A program made the translations under genes and the position numbers. The notes beneath the pieces were generated by a model. It was not told the origin of the DNA, did not search any database, and saw only the letters and a list, made by a program, of their open reading frames with translations. 64,000 nt of DNA from Amphirosellinia nigrospora (Eukaryota > Ascomycota > Sordariomycetes > Xylariales > Xylariaceae). Shown piece after piece: positions 24,389 to 35,819 of this stretch. How positions within the stretch are numbered: the stretch's first letter is position 1; every line of letters begins with the position of its first letter. The DNA is taken from NCBI GenBank assembly GCA_004123355.1, contig SCHM01000002.1:9459569-9523568 (forward strand), read 5' to 3'.

Positions 24389-26776
24389 GTAACGGAAACT
24401 CGTAGGTTGTACTCTGATCCGTTCCGTGTATTCGAGCAAATTGTCTCGGAATCTGTTTTTTCCTTTGAGACAAGTCGTCCATTGCCTTTATTTCATCTTC
24501 GCGGCACCTGCATCTTGTACGGGTGTTCCCGCTGGTAGGGGCGCACAGCGTTGGCCAACAAGGGTTGTATCTGGCTATACTGTCGCATCAGCCGGGTGCT
24601 CGCATAACAAGATATTTAAATAGCAGTTTAGGGTAACATGATTTTCGGTCTTTATGATATCCAGTGAACGAAGCAATTCATTCAACCAGGATTCTTCTAC
24701 GTTAGTGGAGGGTAGGTAAGCACTTACACAGGTCGCAAGCTTCCCCTCAGTCGTACGAACGTTGGGGTGATGCTCAAAAGCACGGCCGGCAGTCTCCTGA
24801 ATACGTTTAATTCGGGCCTTTGGTACATGGATAGCCAACCGTTTCATTCTACTTCACTGCGGCAATACGCATCAGTCAACATAGCTAGAATCCTATGGTT
24901 GAAAAGCGATTTTGATGCTTATTAGCTTTCCCAGTAGTTTGTCGCTAGTCTTAGTCCAGCATTGTAATATTTTGGGGCAACCAATGAACCAATGATCGGT
25001 AGCATTACTGCTTTGTATCAATTCTGTGGAGAGTCACACTGAGCTAACTACTTAAGTATCACTGTGCGGCCCAGTCATTTCTAAGGCGAGCAGGCGAGCA
25101 TGTGAGAGCGTACCATGCGAGTACACAGGGTCTCATAAATATCCATTTGTAGAAGATCAGATGCAAGCAATGTTGTTCCTGGTTAGATTGTCCTGTGGTT
25201 GAATATAGACTGTATAACACATCATTCCGAGAAGGCTCTGGGGGCCTTGTTTGGAATCCAAGGGCAAGCCCAATTAGCCTAACAATTTCGTGCCTTATTT
25301 GTCTATTAATTCCTGCTAACGCGGCAACCGAGCCTACCCAAGGATTCCACGCCTCTAATCCCACAGCTTGGGCCTCAGCTCTAATGACTGATCAGATCAG
25401 GCATACATACTTATGTGGAGTGGATATATAGATAGATTTCATGCAGGCCCTGCGAGATAAGTACGCATGGGTTCCTTGCTCTGGGTATAAACGTGCGGGA
25501 CGAAACCGGCGAGGCACAGAAGTATTTTTTACAAAGACCAGTAAAATGAGGGCGACAGCTTCATTTACATGAGCATTAGGCTAAAGCGTTTGTTGACCTT
25601 GTTAATCCAGCCCTAGGGGTCGAATTAAAGCCTAGACGTGTGTACGTGTGTATGTGTGGGAATTTCGCCGTACCAAGGTAAGGGATAAACGTAGTACCGA
25701 GGTCCATGGTGTTATGGTCCATCTGAGCCAAACAAGGGAGGAAGCGTGTATATCATGGGGCTAGATTGGTCAACAAGACGTTCCTTCGAACGAATTGTCT
25801 AGCACAGATCTGCAGTTCTATGTATGATGAAAACATCCTCGGGGGCTACGGGACAATTTTAAATGCCTAGGCAAGGGAGTCCGGACGCCTTGGGTACCAA
25901 ACCGTGCATGTATAGTAAGGCTAAGTTACCAAGAAGTATCCGCATAGGAAACAAATACAAGACTTTTGACGCAGGGCTCATGGCTAGCTGCATATGAACT
26001 TATAAACAAGGTCCTCGTGGTCATGATTGAGGGAGGATTGAGGTTATCAGAGATAATATAATAATGCATTTTTATTGGAGGTTGATGTTGTTGTGTTTCT
26101 CTACTATTACAGCCTTGACTTATCAATGTTTATTACCTGACTCTGTTCAAAAAGATAGGCTTCTGACCATCGAAAACCCATTGGATTGGGTGATCTAATT
26201 AGATCCCTGTAGGCAACCAATATTACGAAGACACTGAGCCTTGTATCATCATTAAATAATAGGAAGATGAAACCGGGGTGATATCAGTGCTCAGCTGACG
26301 AATGAATATGTCGTGATTCACTTTGGGTGCCATTGCTATGGTAGTGACGAATGAACGGGCATTCAAAACAGAGGCGCGTCCTTCTCATTTGGTATTGCCT
26401 CATTTCCCCCGGCCGAGTATGACGGACGTAGCTTTGAGGCTGTTGGGATGAGTACCTTTGATGTACAAGGCTACTACCGAAAGCTATCATGACACTTTAT
26501 GATAACAAACATGCTCAACTTATAAAAGTATTGAAGAACATTTGCGCAACAACAAGTACTCGAGGCTCCTGGATGGTGAGAATAGGGGCGTCCTAGAAAA
26601 AAGTGAAGCGGTCTCCCCATTTCAATGGGGTTTAAGTTTGGACAGCACCATGTATGTGTAAGTTGCTCTCGAGATAGCGGCAGTAGAGATATTTCACTTT
26701 GCGTTTCATTGGGTCACGAGGTGCTACCGTAAACAAGGATCGAGATTCAGCATATGAAAAGGAGATTGAGCAGATC

Positions 26777-26804
26777 TATTTATTTATTTATTTATTTATT
26801 TATA
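26777..26804. repeat. (TATT)7 microsatellite
   Basis: About seven four-base units in a spacer with no recognised gene. Confidence 0.9.
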
Positions 26805-29198
26805 GCCTTGTTCAAAGAACGAAAGGGAAATAAAAGAGGCGTTTCTCTTACTACTCAACCACATCACGAGCTGAATATACACGAGTGCAGAAAATGTTGA
26901 TAGAGCTCTAGCATTGGCCCGCACTCCGCCTATCACTAATGTTCTGCCCTGGTTATATTGTCTCACTTTCAGGTGCCATCTCACCGCCCATTTCATGACC
27001 GGCATTGTCGTAGGAGGTATTAAGGCAACCACGACGTCGAGACAGCTGATTCGAGGAGGCACGAACGTGGCAGGCGGCTTGACAGCATGATAGCTGATGA
27101 ATCGCAATTTTTAGGCAAGGGTTTGAGTCTCGTGCCTTGACATCGTGACCATCTTTGAGTCGGTGATTGGATGATCATCCCACATTCATCGAATGAACTA
27201 AGTCTCGTTGAAAGCGCTCGGTATATGAGATGGAGAATTATCTCCGTGGGGGAGTATCTGATGACTAGAAAGGTAAGTTGTGTGTCGGTCGTGGCGACAA
27301 GAGATAGTGCCTTGTCACTGACGAGGCGGTGAATCTTCAATGTCAGGGAGTAGTAGTCATCCAATATACATGGATATCCTATCCTATCGCCTATTAACGA
27401 GCCAGTCATGACTCGCGTACATAGGAAGCCTTGACCCATACCAAAATTCCTCAGCTTACTTGTGTAGGACATTGTTACTAAGATGCTGTTGCCTGTTGCT
27501 CAAGGGGTAAGGCGTGCCACCGTCTGCTGATGCTGAGAGCAAATTTTTCTTGTGAGACGGTGAAGCTAGCTTTGATTTGCGCTGCAAGAAGAACCGCTCA
27601 ACAAGAAGCGAGCCCGAGGTGTGCTCAACATCGACATGGCATTGGGTGCTTGCCGATTGCAAGTGAAATGTGGTGTGGTGGAATAAGTCGTTGTTTTCGT
27701 CGAGACTGGCTTGCCACCAAATGCATCTTGGCCTAGGCCGTGGCGAGTAAGTTCCTGGAATAGGGGCGGTATTCTGTGTCTATCAAGAAGCTGAACTTGC
27801 TGAGGCCTCACTGTGCCGAGTTCTCGGAAATGTTAGCATCCTTGAATGTAATTATTGACTCTCTCTGTCTTTCCTCCCTATTATAAGAATGTGGCGAAGC
27901 GGCGACTGAAGTCCATTAAAAGATCATCCGGCATGGCCGTAGGTGCGTGGCTGTGCTGCCAAATCGCCTCTTATTGGTTCTCCTACATTTGCCTGCGTCG
28001 CGGATCTAACGACGGAGACGTCCGACGCGGGCCGACCGTACGTGATTGGTAACGTGATCGTAAAATTAATTTTCCGAGATGGCCTCTTCGACGCGCAAAT
28101 ATCAAGCTTCTAGTTCAGAATGGTCGCCTATGGCGATAGATCGATCGTGGTACGATATCTGGTCATCGTGGCAAGTGGCTTTCGATGGCGTTGATCTATT
28201 AGATCTAGCAGAAATTGCCTCACAGCCGACCTGCCTGGACTCCTAAGATTAAGAGAGGCATATTCGTTTTGAGAAATGTCAGTCACCCCATCATACGCGA
28301 AGTCAGCTCACATATAGTTAGTTACATAGAGACTGGCCCATGATAATGACAAGGAAAACCTGGAACTTTCGGCGCTTCTAATTTATTAACAAGTAAGCTT
28401 CGGGCGGGTAGTGGGAGTGCGGGATTTCACCGAATTCATGGTGCACAAAGATGTCAGATAGTGAAGCTTATTGTCACGAGGCGTGTAATTTCCAGACGAA
28501 GGAACCGGAGACCTGAAGATATAGTAACAAGCAATGCCGAAGGGCAACCGTCACATTATAAATCATCACCTTCGCTGGGTAGGTATATCATATAGGACTT
28601 GGGAGTGGGCGACGTAAAGTGGGATGGCAAGCGCGGAGCGACGGGAACAGGGCCCGAACATTGATCGATACAGTAATATTTAGATTACATATAAGCAGTA
28701 GGCAAGTGGAGGGTCGTGATACACAGACGTCCCTACTGAGAGTGGTCTAGGTGTGATCGCCCACACGATGTAGAAAATGCTCGTCGCCGCTGTCGCCGCT
28801 TGTGGTATAGATGTATGAGGCTATGCCCATGTGCACAAATGCCCCCCACAATCACCAATCAAACGAGGCTTGGTTGGCCCCCAAATACTTACCTACCTTA
28901 AACTAAGTAGATAACCTGGGTAGCCGTCATTTCTATCTAAGAGTTCTTGCCGATGCCTTAGGTAGGTTATCAGAAAGGCATATTTAAACCCACGGTAGTC
29001 CAGCCTTGCTTGTTTATCAACAGCAAATTCCACTACATGATGCGAAACTACTAGGAATATGCTCATTCGGTGAGCCCTTACGCGCACCAGCCGCCTTCTT
29101 TTCCCCTTCGCTGGCTAAAGTGCACAAGAACTGATGTGAGCTATCTGATCACTACTGCCTAGGACTATTGTATGACTATCCGCCGCCCCATCAATGAT

Positions 29199-29492
29199 CT
29201 ATGTTCTTTTGAGATTGTTAACCAGGACCTGGTGATATTGTGCCCTTTGCTGTCGGGTTGTCATGCGTTGCTCCGGAACCGCCACTCCATAAGTAGGGAT
29301 TTTGGGTATTGTGACGTGGTCCTTGGTGCCTGCGGGTTTGAGAGGCTCGAATTGTACGGGAACTTGATATGCGACATCGTAACAAACAGGGATAGGTCGT
29401 TGTCGTAGGTTCGTTGTGCTCGAGACGGCGGGTTGGTCGGTGATACTGTCGATGCGTAAGGGAGTTTTCGGTCTCAATCGCCATCCATTCAA
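29199..29492 (-). CDS. Unrecognised ORF, 97 aa, doubtful
   Basis: The frame opens MNGWRLRPKTPLRIDSITDQ and contains KPAGTKDHVTIPKIPTYGVA near its middle. It is basic and Pro-rich. Composition is somewhat protein-like, but an 88-codon frame overlaps it on the same strand and a 78-codon frame on the other. Frames of this length are expected by chance in 64 kb. I recognise no domain, signal peptide or membrane segment. Confidence 0.2.
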   Translation of the reverse strand: MNGWRLRPKTPLRIDSITDQPAVSSTTNLRQRPIPVCYDVAYQVPVQFEPLKPAGTKDHVTIPKIPTYGVAVPEQRMTTRQQRAQYHQVLVNNLKRT

Positions 29493-29720
29493 TATCTATC
29501 GAGCATCATTTTACTTGGTTGTCGACAGTCATGTCAATGCTAGGGATATTTGATGAAATGGGGGAGCACAGAGGGAATTGGAGTGGACGGATAGTGCAGA
29601 TTAAGGCAGTTCGCAACCCATTTTGCGGCTCTTGGTTGCCTTAAAAAAATACCTATAGACCCACACCCCTCCACCAAGACCCTAACCTTGCAGGTGGGGG
29701 GGAAATTTGTCTATGTACTA

Positions 29721-29747
29721 ACGAGGTACCTACTTTAGGTACCTCGT
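29721..29747. repeat. Perfect 11-bp inverted repeat with 5-nt loop
   Basis: ACGAGGTACCT and AGGTACCTCGT flank the loop ACTTT, giving a perfect hairpin. It lies about 0.6 kb upstream of the zinc-finger/EST1-domain gene, in sequence without a recognised gene. It belongs to the AGGTA/TACCT-rich family of palindromes seen through the spacers. Confidence 0.75.
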
Positions 29748-30368
29748 TTCATTCACTGAAGTCGGGACTGAAGCATGCCTGTGGTGGTTGCCTTGGTTCG
29801 CGACTCGTTCATACTATCTATAATGATGCCCTTCTTCCACTTCAACTGCAGACCGATTTCTATCACTCCAAACAAGTGATCATCTTTCGTCACTTTATTA
29901 CACAATTTGAAGCTTTTCAGGCTGCTCTGATGTAGCAAGTGTACACGTCCGAGATCATTAACGACCGACTCATTCATCTGGGGTATGTCTGTCGCTGTAG
30001 CCGATTTATTTATCTGAAATATCCCATACTAACTCACAACTTTTTAGAAGATCGTCGCGGGAAGCTTGACGCCCTTAGAAGCAGAAATTCCCTTTTTTAA
30101 CTGGTCGCTAGTGTGTCTCGGCCGAAACGTTGAAGGGATTATTATATCCTTGCCACCAAAAAACTTTAATACGTTTAACTCGAGGGAAAACATCGCTGCC
30201 TAAGTAGTTTGCCCTCAGACATATATGTTGCCGGCCATCCCATTGTCATCCACCTTCGCATTTTGAAGGTTAATTTCTGCTCTCCTCGCAGGCTACATTG
30301 CAACATTGCAGCTTTGCGCGCACAGGCCACTTGCGCACCACTTATTGTTTTATTTTTTTCAAAGGAAA

Positions 30369-32704
30369 ATGCCGGACCCCAAAGAGTCAACTATTGCAGC
30401 GTCCTTTATCAGCCATTTACGCCAATCATCACGTGTTTCCTGCATCGTACCAGGCTGTGATGAGCAACTCGTTGCTATTGATGATCGGATACGGGATCAT
30501 TTAAAGACAAAGCATCGCGATTATATAGTAGGAAAAGATATCACTGCACTGATACGTGATGTCAAAAGAGGCCGGTATGTACTCCATCTAAAACGTCAGT
30601 ATGGGATCTGACATTCTTAGCTCCACTCAGATGCCTGCGTCCACAAGAGACCCTGGAGGGGGTGTCCCTGGTGCACTAGGTGCTGGGGATGCAGGTGGCT
30701 CGGGTATGAATAAGAGACGTAAATCCCCTGCGAGCTCTCCAATAAAACAATCTAGAGCTCGGTCAACTAGTCCTCCAAGGAGATCTCGAGCCCGTCCTCA
30801 GCCATCTCAAGATCCTGACTTCGTCGGAAGGGGTCCGCAGCAGGGCAAACTTTGGGACCCAGATGATGACTCTTCGCCGTCGGGTTATAAGGCAAAACAA
30901 TCCTCTTCCAAGCAACCCAAGAGCCAGACAGCACCTAGAAGAAGTGAACCGCCGGAAGAAGATAGTGAGACACTGCAAATTATCAAGCAACCTGAGACAC
31001 GCCCTATTAGTCAGGAACAACTTGTAGCCGAAGTTAAAGGCATTTATGCTGGACTTATGATGGTGGAATCGAAATGCATAGAAGTCGACAATGCTCAATC
31101 TTCTCAGAACGACACCAAGCTCAATAATGAGCAGTGGCAAGCATTAATAGCGCTGCATCGCACCCTATTACATGAGCATCACGACTTCTTTTTGGCATCT
31201 CAACACCCTTCAGCCAGTCAGGCGTTAAGACGACTAGCTTCTAAGTATGCTATGCCAGCTAGAATGTGGAGGCATGGCATCCATAGTTTTCTAGAACTAT
31301 TACGACATCGTCTGCCAGGGTCTTTGGAGCATATGCTAACCTTCATCTACCTGGCATACGCTATGATGGCTTTACTATATGAGACTGTGCCAGCTTTCGA
31401 AGACACATGGATTGAATGTCTCGGAGATCTGGGAAGATATAGGTAATGTCTAAGCGTTCATCTATTTTCTCTTCTAACATTTACCGAACAGAATGGCGAT
31501 TGAAGACGAGGATATCAGAGATAGAGAAGTATGGACCTCAGTTTCTCGTCACTGGTATTCGAAAGCCTCTGATAAAGCACCAACGACGGGGCGCCTTTAC
31601 CATCACCTTGCTATTCTAGCAAGACCTAATGCGCTGCAGCAACTATACTTTTATTCAAAGTCTCTTTGCGTCCCGATACCGTTCAGTTCGGCGAAAGAGT
31701 CTATCATGACGCTATTTGAACCGATTCTTAGTGGTCATATGCATGGTCGCATGAATGAAAATGATGTTGCATTCGTCAAGACACATGGTATCTTGTTCAG
31801 CCATAGGCAGTGGAGCTTCGAACCAGTTGCGGACGAGTTCCTCGGATCATTGAGTAACCATATCGGTTTGAGTAAGAAGCGCTGGATGGAGGCGGGGTAC
31901 TACATCGCTATTGCGAATTGCTGTGCCCTTCTGTCGTATGGGAGGGAAGAGAACGGAATTATGAAGGCAATTCATAACCAAGTTGATGAAAAACAGGAGC
32001 CAAGCATAGGTTTGGGGGCTAACACTTTTAGACCGTCAAAGGACTTTGAAGATGCTCTCTACCTCGCCATGGGGACTCATGAGGTGGTTTTCCGTCGGTG
32101 GTACGATGTCAACGTGTTCCCTTATACACACGTTGTCATGGTTTTCATGTTCTATCTTACACGGGTTCCCGGCGCTTTGCAACAACTCGAGCATCGGTTT
32201 CCATGGAAACTTCTATCGTTGATGCTCAACCAGCTCCTAAATACGTGCGCAGTCTATGATCGGATCCGTAGCGAGGATTTCCCCAGAGAAAGCAATGGTC
32301 CGCCACGTCCTGTGCCGGAAGACTTTGCCTTGAAAGGACTTCTCTTCGTTGACCAACACTATCCTTCAGATTGGTTTTCCAATGACAAGATCGACGACGA
32401 CGAAAAATATTTCGAACTGGCGTCGATGGCAGATGTTAGAAAGGAAAGGATACTCTGGCTCGGCTACAGGATCGCTCAATCTGGGAGAGGGCTAACATAT
32501 GACCACGGTGTGAACCGGTTTGGAGTGATGCCCGAGTATGAGAAAGAGATCGAGGAAATTTCAAGGGATGCCGACATGATGAATATTTCCGACGATGTGG
32601 AATCGCAAACAACGCCGGTCCCGGCGCCCTTTCAAGGAGGTGTCGGAGATGCAATGGATATTGATGAGACTCCAACAACTACACCAGTTATCAAGATGCT
32701 ATGA
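30369..32704 (+). CDS. Zinc-finger protein with EST1/SMG7-type DNA/RNA-binding domain
   Basis: This three-exon gene is intact: 30369-30574, 30621-31442 and 31492-32704, giving 746 residues. Intron 1 is 30575-30620 (46 nt, GTATGT...CTGAC...TTAG) and intron 2 is 31443-31491 (49 nt). Residues 25-49 form a C2H2-like finger (Cys25, Cys30, His44, His49 in CIVPGCDEQL...RDHLKTKH). Residues of about 70-190 are basic, Ser/Pro-rich and disordered. From about residue 250 the protein matches the fungal EST1-type alpha-helical domain: MRHGIHSFLELLRHRLPG-like helices, then REVWTSVSRHWYSKASDK and GRLYHHLAILARPNALQQLY. In that family, members act in telomere replication or nonsense-mediated decay; which applies here is unknown. 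The C-terminus is acidic and ends PVIKML. Its last codons and stop lie within a 60-bp inverted repeat. It is the one long gene here needing no frameshift correction. Confidence 0.85.
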
Positions 32705-32822
32705 TCAGAGAAAGTCGAGCAATATGTTCTGGCAATCTTGATCCCCGCGAGATTTGGAACCTCGAGCTTTCCCTGATCATAACATCTTGATAACTGGTGT
32801 AATTGTTGCGGTCTCATCAATA
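32659..32822. repeat. Long imperfect inverted repeat across the 3' end of the EST1-like gene
   Basis: The arm at 32659-32719 and the reverse complement of 32761-32822 agree over about 60 positions with five mismatches and one gap. They are separated by about 41 bases. The left arm covers the last 15 codons and the stop of the upstream gene; the right arm lies in its 3' UTR. A transcript would form a hairpin of about 60 bp. Several differences are C/T or A/G transitions, so the arms have diverged a little since the inverted duplication. Confidence 0.9.
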
Positions 32823-33351
32823 CCTAACGCATACATACTCGACATCTTACTATGCTATGGAAGTGAACTGGGCTTCGACACTATTCAGCCATGGTGTTAT
32901 GTTCCTAACCTGGTACGAACATATTTATTCTTCTCTCCACCAAATGCCCATATTTCGTCACCATAGCCAAGGAAGAAAGTTGGGGGCCCAGCCATCACGG
33001 CAAAACCTTACTCATTAAGTTGAGCTGACTAAGGGACAGTGTAAGAAAAGTCTACACTTGGCCGCGCACAGGTTTAAATGATGAGGCAGCTCGGAGTCTC
33101 CTTCGCCTTATCCGCTTGTCCGCTCAGCCGCGGGTACAGCCGGGAACCAGAAAAGCTGTTGCCTAGCGTAGGCATATTCTCTCCAACCTACCGAGCCAGA
33201 TCTATGTCATGCTATCCAATGCGAGTTTTGGGGGAATCACGGATCCAGCGAATGGCCGGAACTTGAAACGACTCAGCCACATTGGTTAACGAAAATCATA
33301 CGTATACTACAACCATCATCGACACCGTCACCATCAACGTCAACGTCAACT

Positions 33352-33540
33352 ATGGTACAAGTTTGCGACGAGCGCATGGGACTTAAAGGATACATAAAAT
33401 TCTACTGGACATTGTCACAAGGCAACCAAGGTGTGTATCAGATTTCCGAGATTATCAGCAGCATGGGGCGAAATCACGTCAGATGGCAGTGGAGATGGAA
33501 GGAAATTAATGGAACATGTGTCATTCGGTTTTCACTTTAA
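33352..33540 (+). CDS. Small unrecognised ORF, 62 aa
   Basis: The frame MVQVCDERMGLKGYIKFYWT ... ends in VIRFSL and a TAA. It follows a CA/ACGTCAAC-rich leader-like stretch, which is a reasonable context for a fungal start codon. It has Trp-rich stretches but no signal peptide or known motif. Chance origin is quite possible. Confidence 0.25.
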   Translation: MVQVCDERMGLKGYIKFYWTLSQGNQGVYQISEIISSMGRNHVRWQWRWKEINGTCVIRFSL

Positions 33541-34194
33541 ACTAAATACCTACAAAAAAACTGCGAATTTCTTAATAAATTAGAATAAAAACTGCTTTTT
33601 TTCTTCCTTACGCATCGTCTCGCCGATGTCAGTGGCGCAAAGCTGAACTACAGGAAAACACGACCGGTCTTCCGCAGGATTGCACCCTTTTAGAAGCACT
33701 TGGTCTTACATCTAATGCAGAAGGAAGATACCGGCCGTTCCCACCATTCCTGCACCCGGCCCTTTTTTGGCATAATCAAAAAAAGAACGTCGATGAATGC
33801 TTACACTACGACTCGAAACTAGGTATCGCCATGCCATATCAATAAGGCTTTCCGTCATGCAGGTTATCGATAACAGGATTTCCTCAGCACACCACTCTAC
33901 CTACCTAGGTAGTTCAAGGATCGTTCAACATCTCGACATCTAGATAAGTCGCAAAACCTGCCCAATAGGTAGGTAGCAGCCCCCACCTGCCCTTTGAAAT
34001 CGGCAGGCTAGTAAATGCGAAGTGGTGTATGCTGTATGCGCTGTATTTGCAGCTATAGGTACCTAGTGTTGTGCTTACCACCCTCACCGAGACTAGAGGT
34101 TGCATACATTAAAACACAAATATCGGCCAAATATATATAAACTAAGACAGACGTAATGGACGCCCTTCGCAGTCGTAGCCACAGTAACATGGCC

Positions 34195-34196
<2 letters not shown>

Positions 34197-34242
<46 letters not shown>
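34197..34242. repeat. (CA)23 microsatellite
   Basis: A pure run of 23 CA units, the longest dinucleotide repeat in the window. Confidence 0.95.
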
Positions 34243-34245
<3 letters not shown>

Positions 34246-34399
34246 CTCAGAGTAGCGTCATGAGGGGGTCATTCTACTTACCATCTACTATAAGCGATGC
34301 GAGCGGCAGGTTTTATCTGCCCTTAGGCTGGGGACAACTGACGAGAAGGTCATTCGACCCCTCCATCCCCCTCCATCCCCATCGTCGCCACCACGACGC

Positions 34400-34564
34400 A
34401 TGGCGCCCGCGAATGACTACTTGATTAGACCGGCTGCAGAGAATGAACGGGATAGATTCCGGCACGTTTCGTTTGCGAACATGCAAAGCACAGCGCGGCG
34501 CGCACCAACGGAAGCCGAGGGCGCGAATTATCGGTCTACGAGAGACGAGGTTCCGTTGGCCTAA
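34400..34564 (+). CDS. Small unrecognised ORF, 54 aa
   Basis: The ATG follows a CT/CC-rich leader with the context CGACGCATGG, which is good for a fungal start. The peptide begins MAPANDYLIRPAAENERDRF and ends EVPLA. It is rich in Arg, Glu and Ala, like a real coding exon, and higher in GC than its surroundings. The YLIRPA start is loosely like the first strand of GNAT acetyltransferases, but nothing downstream supports that family. It could be a small gene, a first exon, or chance. Confidence 0.3.
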   Translation: MAPANDYLIRPAAENERDRFRHVSFANMQSTARRAPTEAEGANYRSTRDEVPLA

Positions 34565-35801
34565 TTGGGTCCGGATAACTCCATTGCTGGCTGGCCCTGC
34601 TGCTGTGACTTACTGTGCTGGCCGTACATAGTACATGATATGATGGATGCAGAGCCCAGAGCTTGCTGTAAATTCCGGCGCCATGTTTAGCGCCGACCGG
34701 CGATAACTCAAAAGGGAGGCTACCCGGCGAAGATGCATATCGCTGCTGCAGGCTCTGGTTCTTTTGTTTCCTCAAGCGCGCCATTCAGATGCAACTGAAT
34801 TGGAGATGACCCCAAAAGCTAATGTCTTATTGGGTTTTTTTTTTTTTGCTTTTTGCATGTTTGCCCAGGTGGCTGGTGGCTGCATTGGCCTGGATAATAT
34901 TGACCTCGTGCATCTACTCTTTCTCGCAAAGGTTCCCGAAGATCGAAAATCGTATTCAGAGCTGAAATTGCCCTGGGGGGACGAGAACCCATGGCGGGTG
35001 GGTGCGCGGGCAGCGTAAAATTAATTTTAAAAAAAGGCCAAAACAGATCAGTAAGCACGGCCGAACTGTTCACTGCCGAGCAGTTCGTCTCATATGTAGA
35101 TGATGACACTGCACTGCCTAAAGCAAATTGTTTCGGGATCTTGCTGCCTTAGGCGATCGGTCAATCAATTGGCGCGGGTTCGCTTGTTTTGAATGCGGGG
35201 TACTAATTGTCGTATAGTAGCACCCGCGGGGGTAATTAATGCCCGTAGACGCAGTGCGACGGGGGTTCGTTCTGCTAGGTATCTGTATCTCGATGTGTTA
35301 GGCGATATATCGATTGTCCCCAAGGCAATTGTCTCAGTTATTGCTTTTCAAACGGGAATCCTGTTTGATCGATCCGAAAACAGGCACAAATAGGTGCGCA
35401 AGAGAACCTTGTGTGCATGATTTCATTGTCGCGCTGGGCGCCTCGTTTGTTGCCTTCTTCTCAAGAGGAAAGTAGGCGACTCAATCCCTGAGATAATGTC
35501 ATGTCGGCTGAGGCTACCCCCCGTGGTACCTATAATACGAGTAGGATACTATTACTTAGTGACGTCCTTGAGGATCAATCAGACTTTTCGGTAAGTCGCC
35601 TTACTCCTTATTGTTGCTTGCTAGGTAGGCAGGCAACAGCCCTCAACGGTAAGGGCTTATGTGGCTTGCGATTATCCGAAAGATGATATTGCGTGATTGA
35701 AGAATAGCCTTTAGGAATCGTTAGCATCTGAGACACCCTGTAGGACAAGCAGTAGTGTAGTGGTAGACCTTGGAGGATTGGAGAGAAAAAGTTAATGTCA
35801 G

Positions 35802-35819
35802 CACACACACACACACACA
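35802..35819. repeat. (CA)9 microsatellite
   Basis: Nine CA units in the gene-poor tract. Confidence 0.9.

Larger units (their letters stand above)
20964..30368. other. 9.4 kb without a confident gene
   Basis: I find no recognisable gene. Coding-like patches occur at about 23.3-24.3 kb (longer plus- and minus-strand frames that overlap) and at 29.2-29.5 kb, but none resembles a known family. I see no transposase or reverse-transcriptase motif and no long terminal repeats. Short hairpins at 22.21, 24.37 and 29.72 kb are listed separately. Confidence 0.45.
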
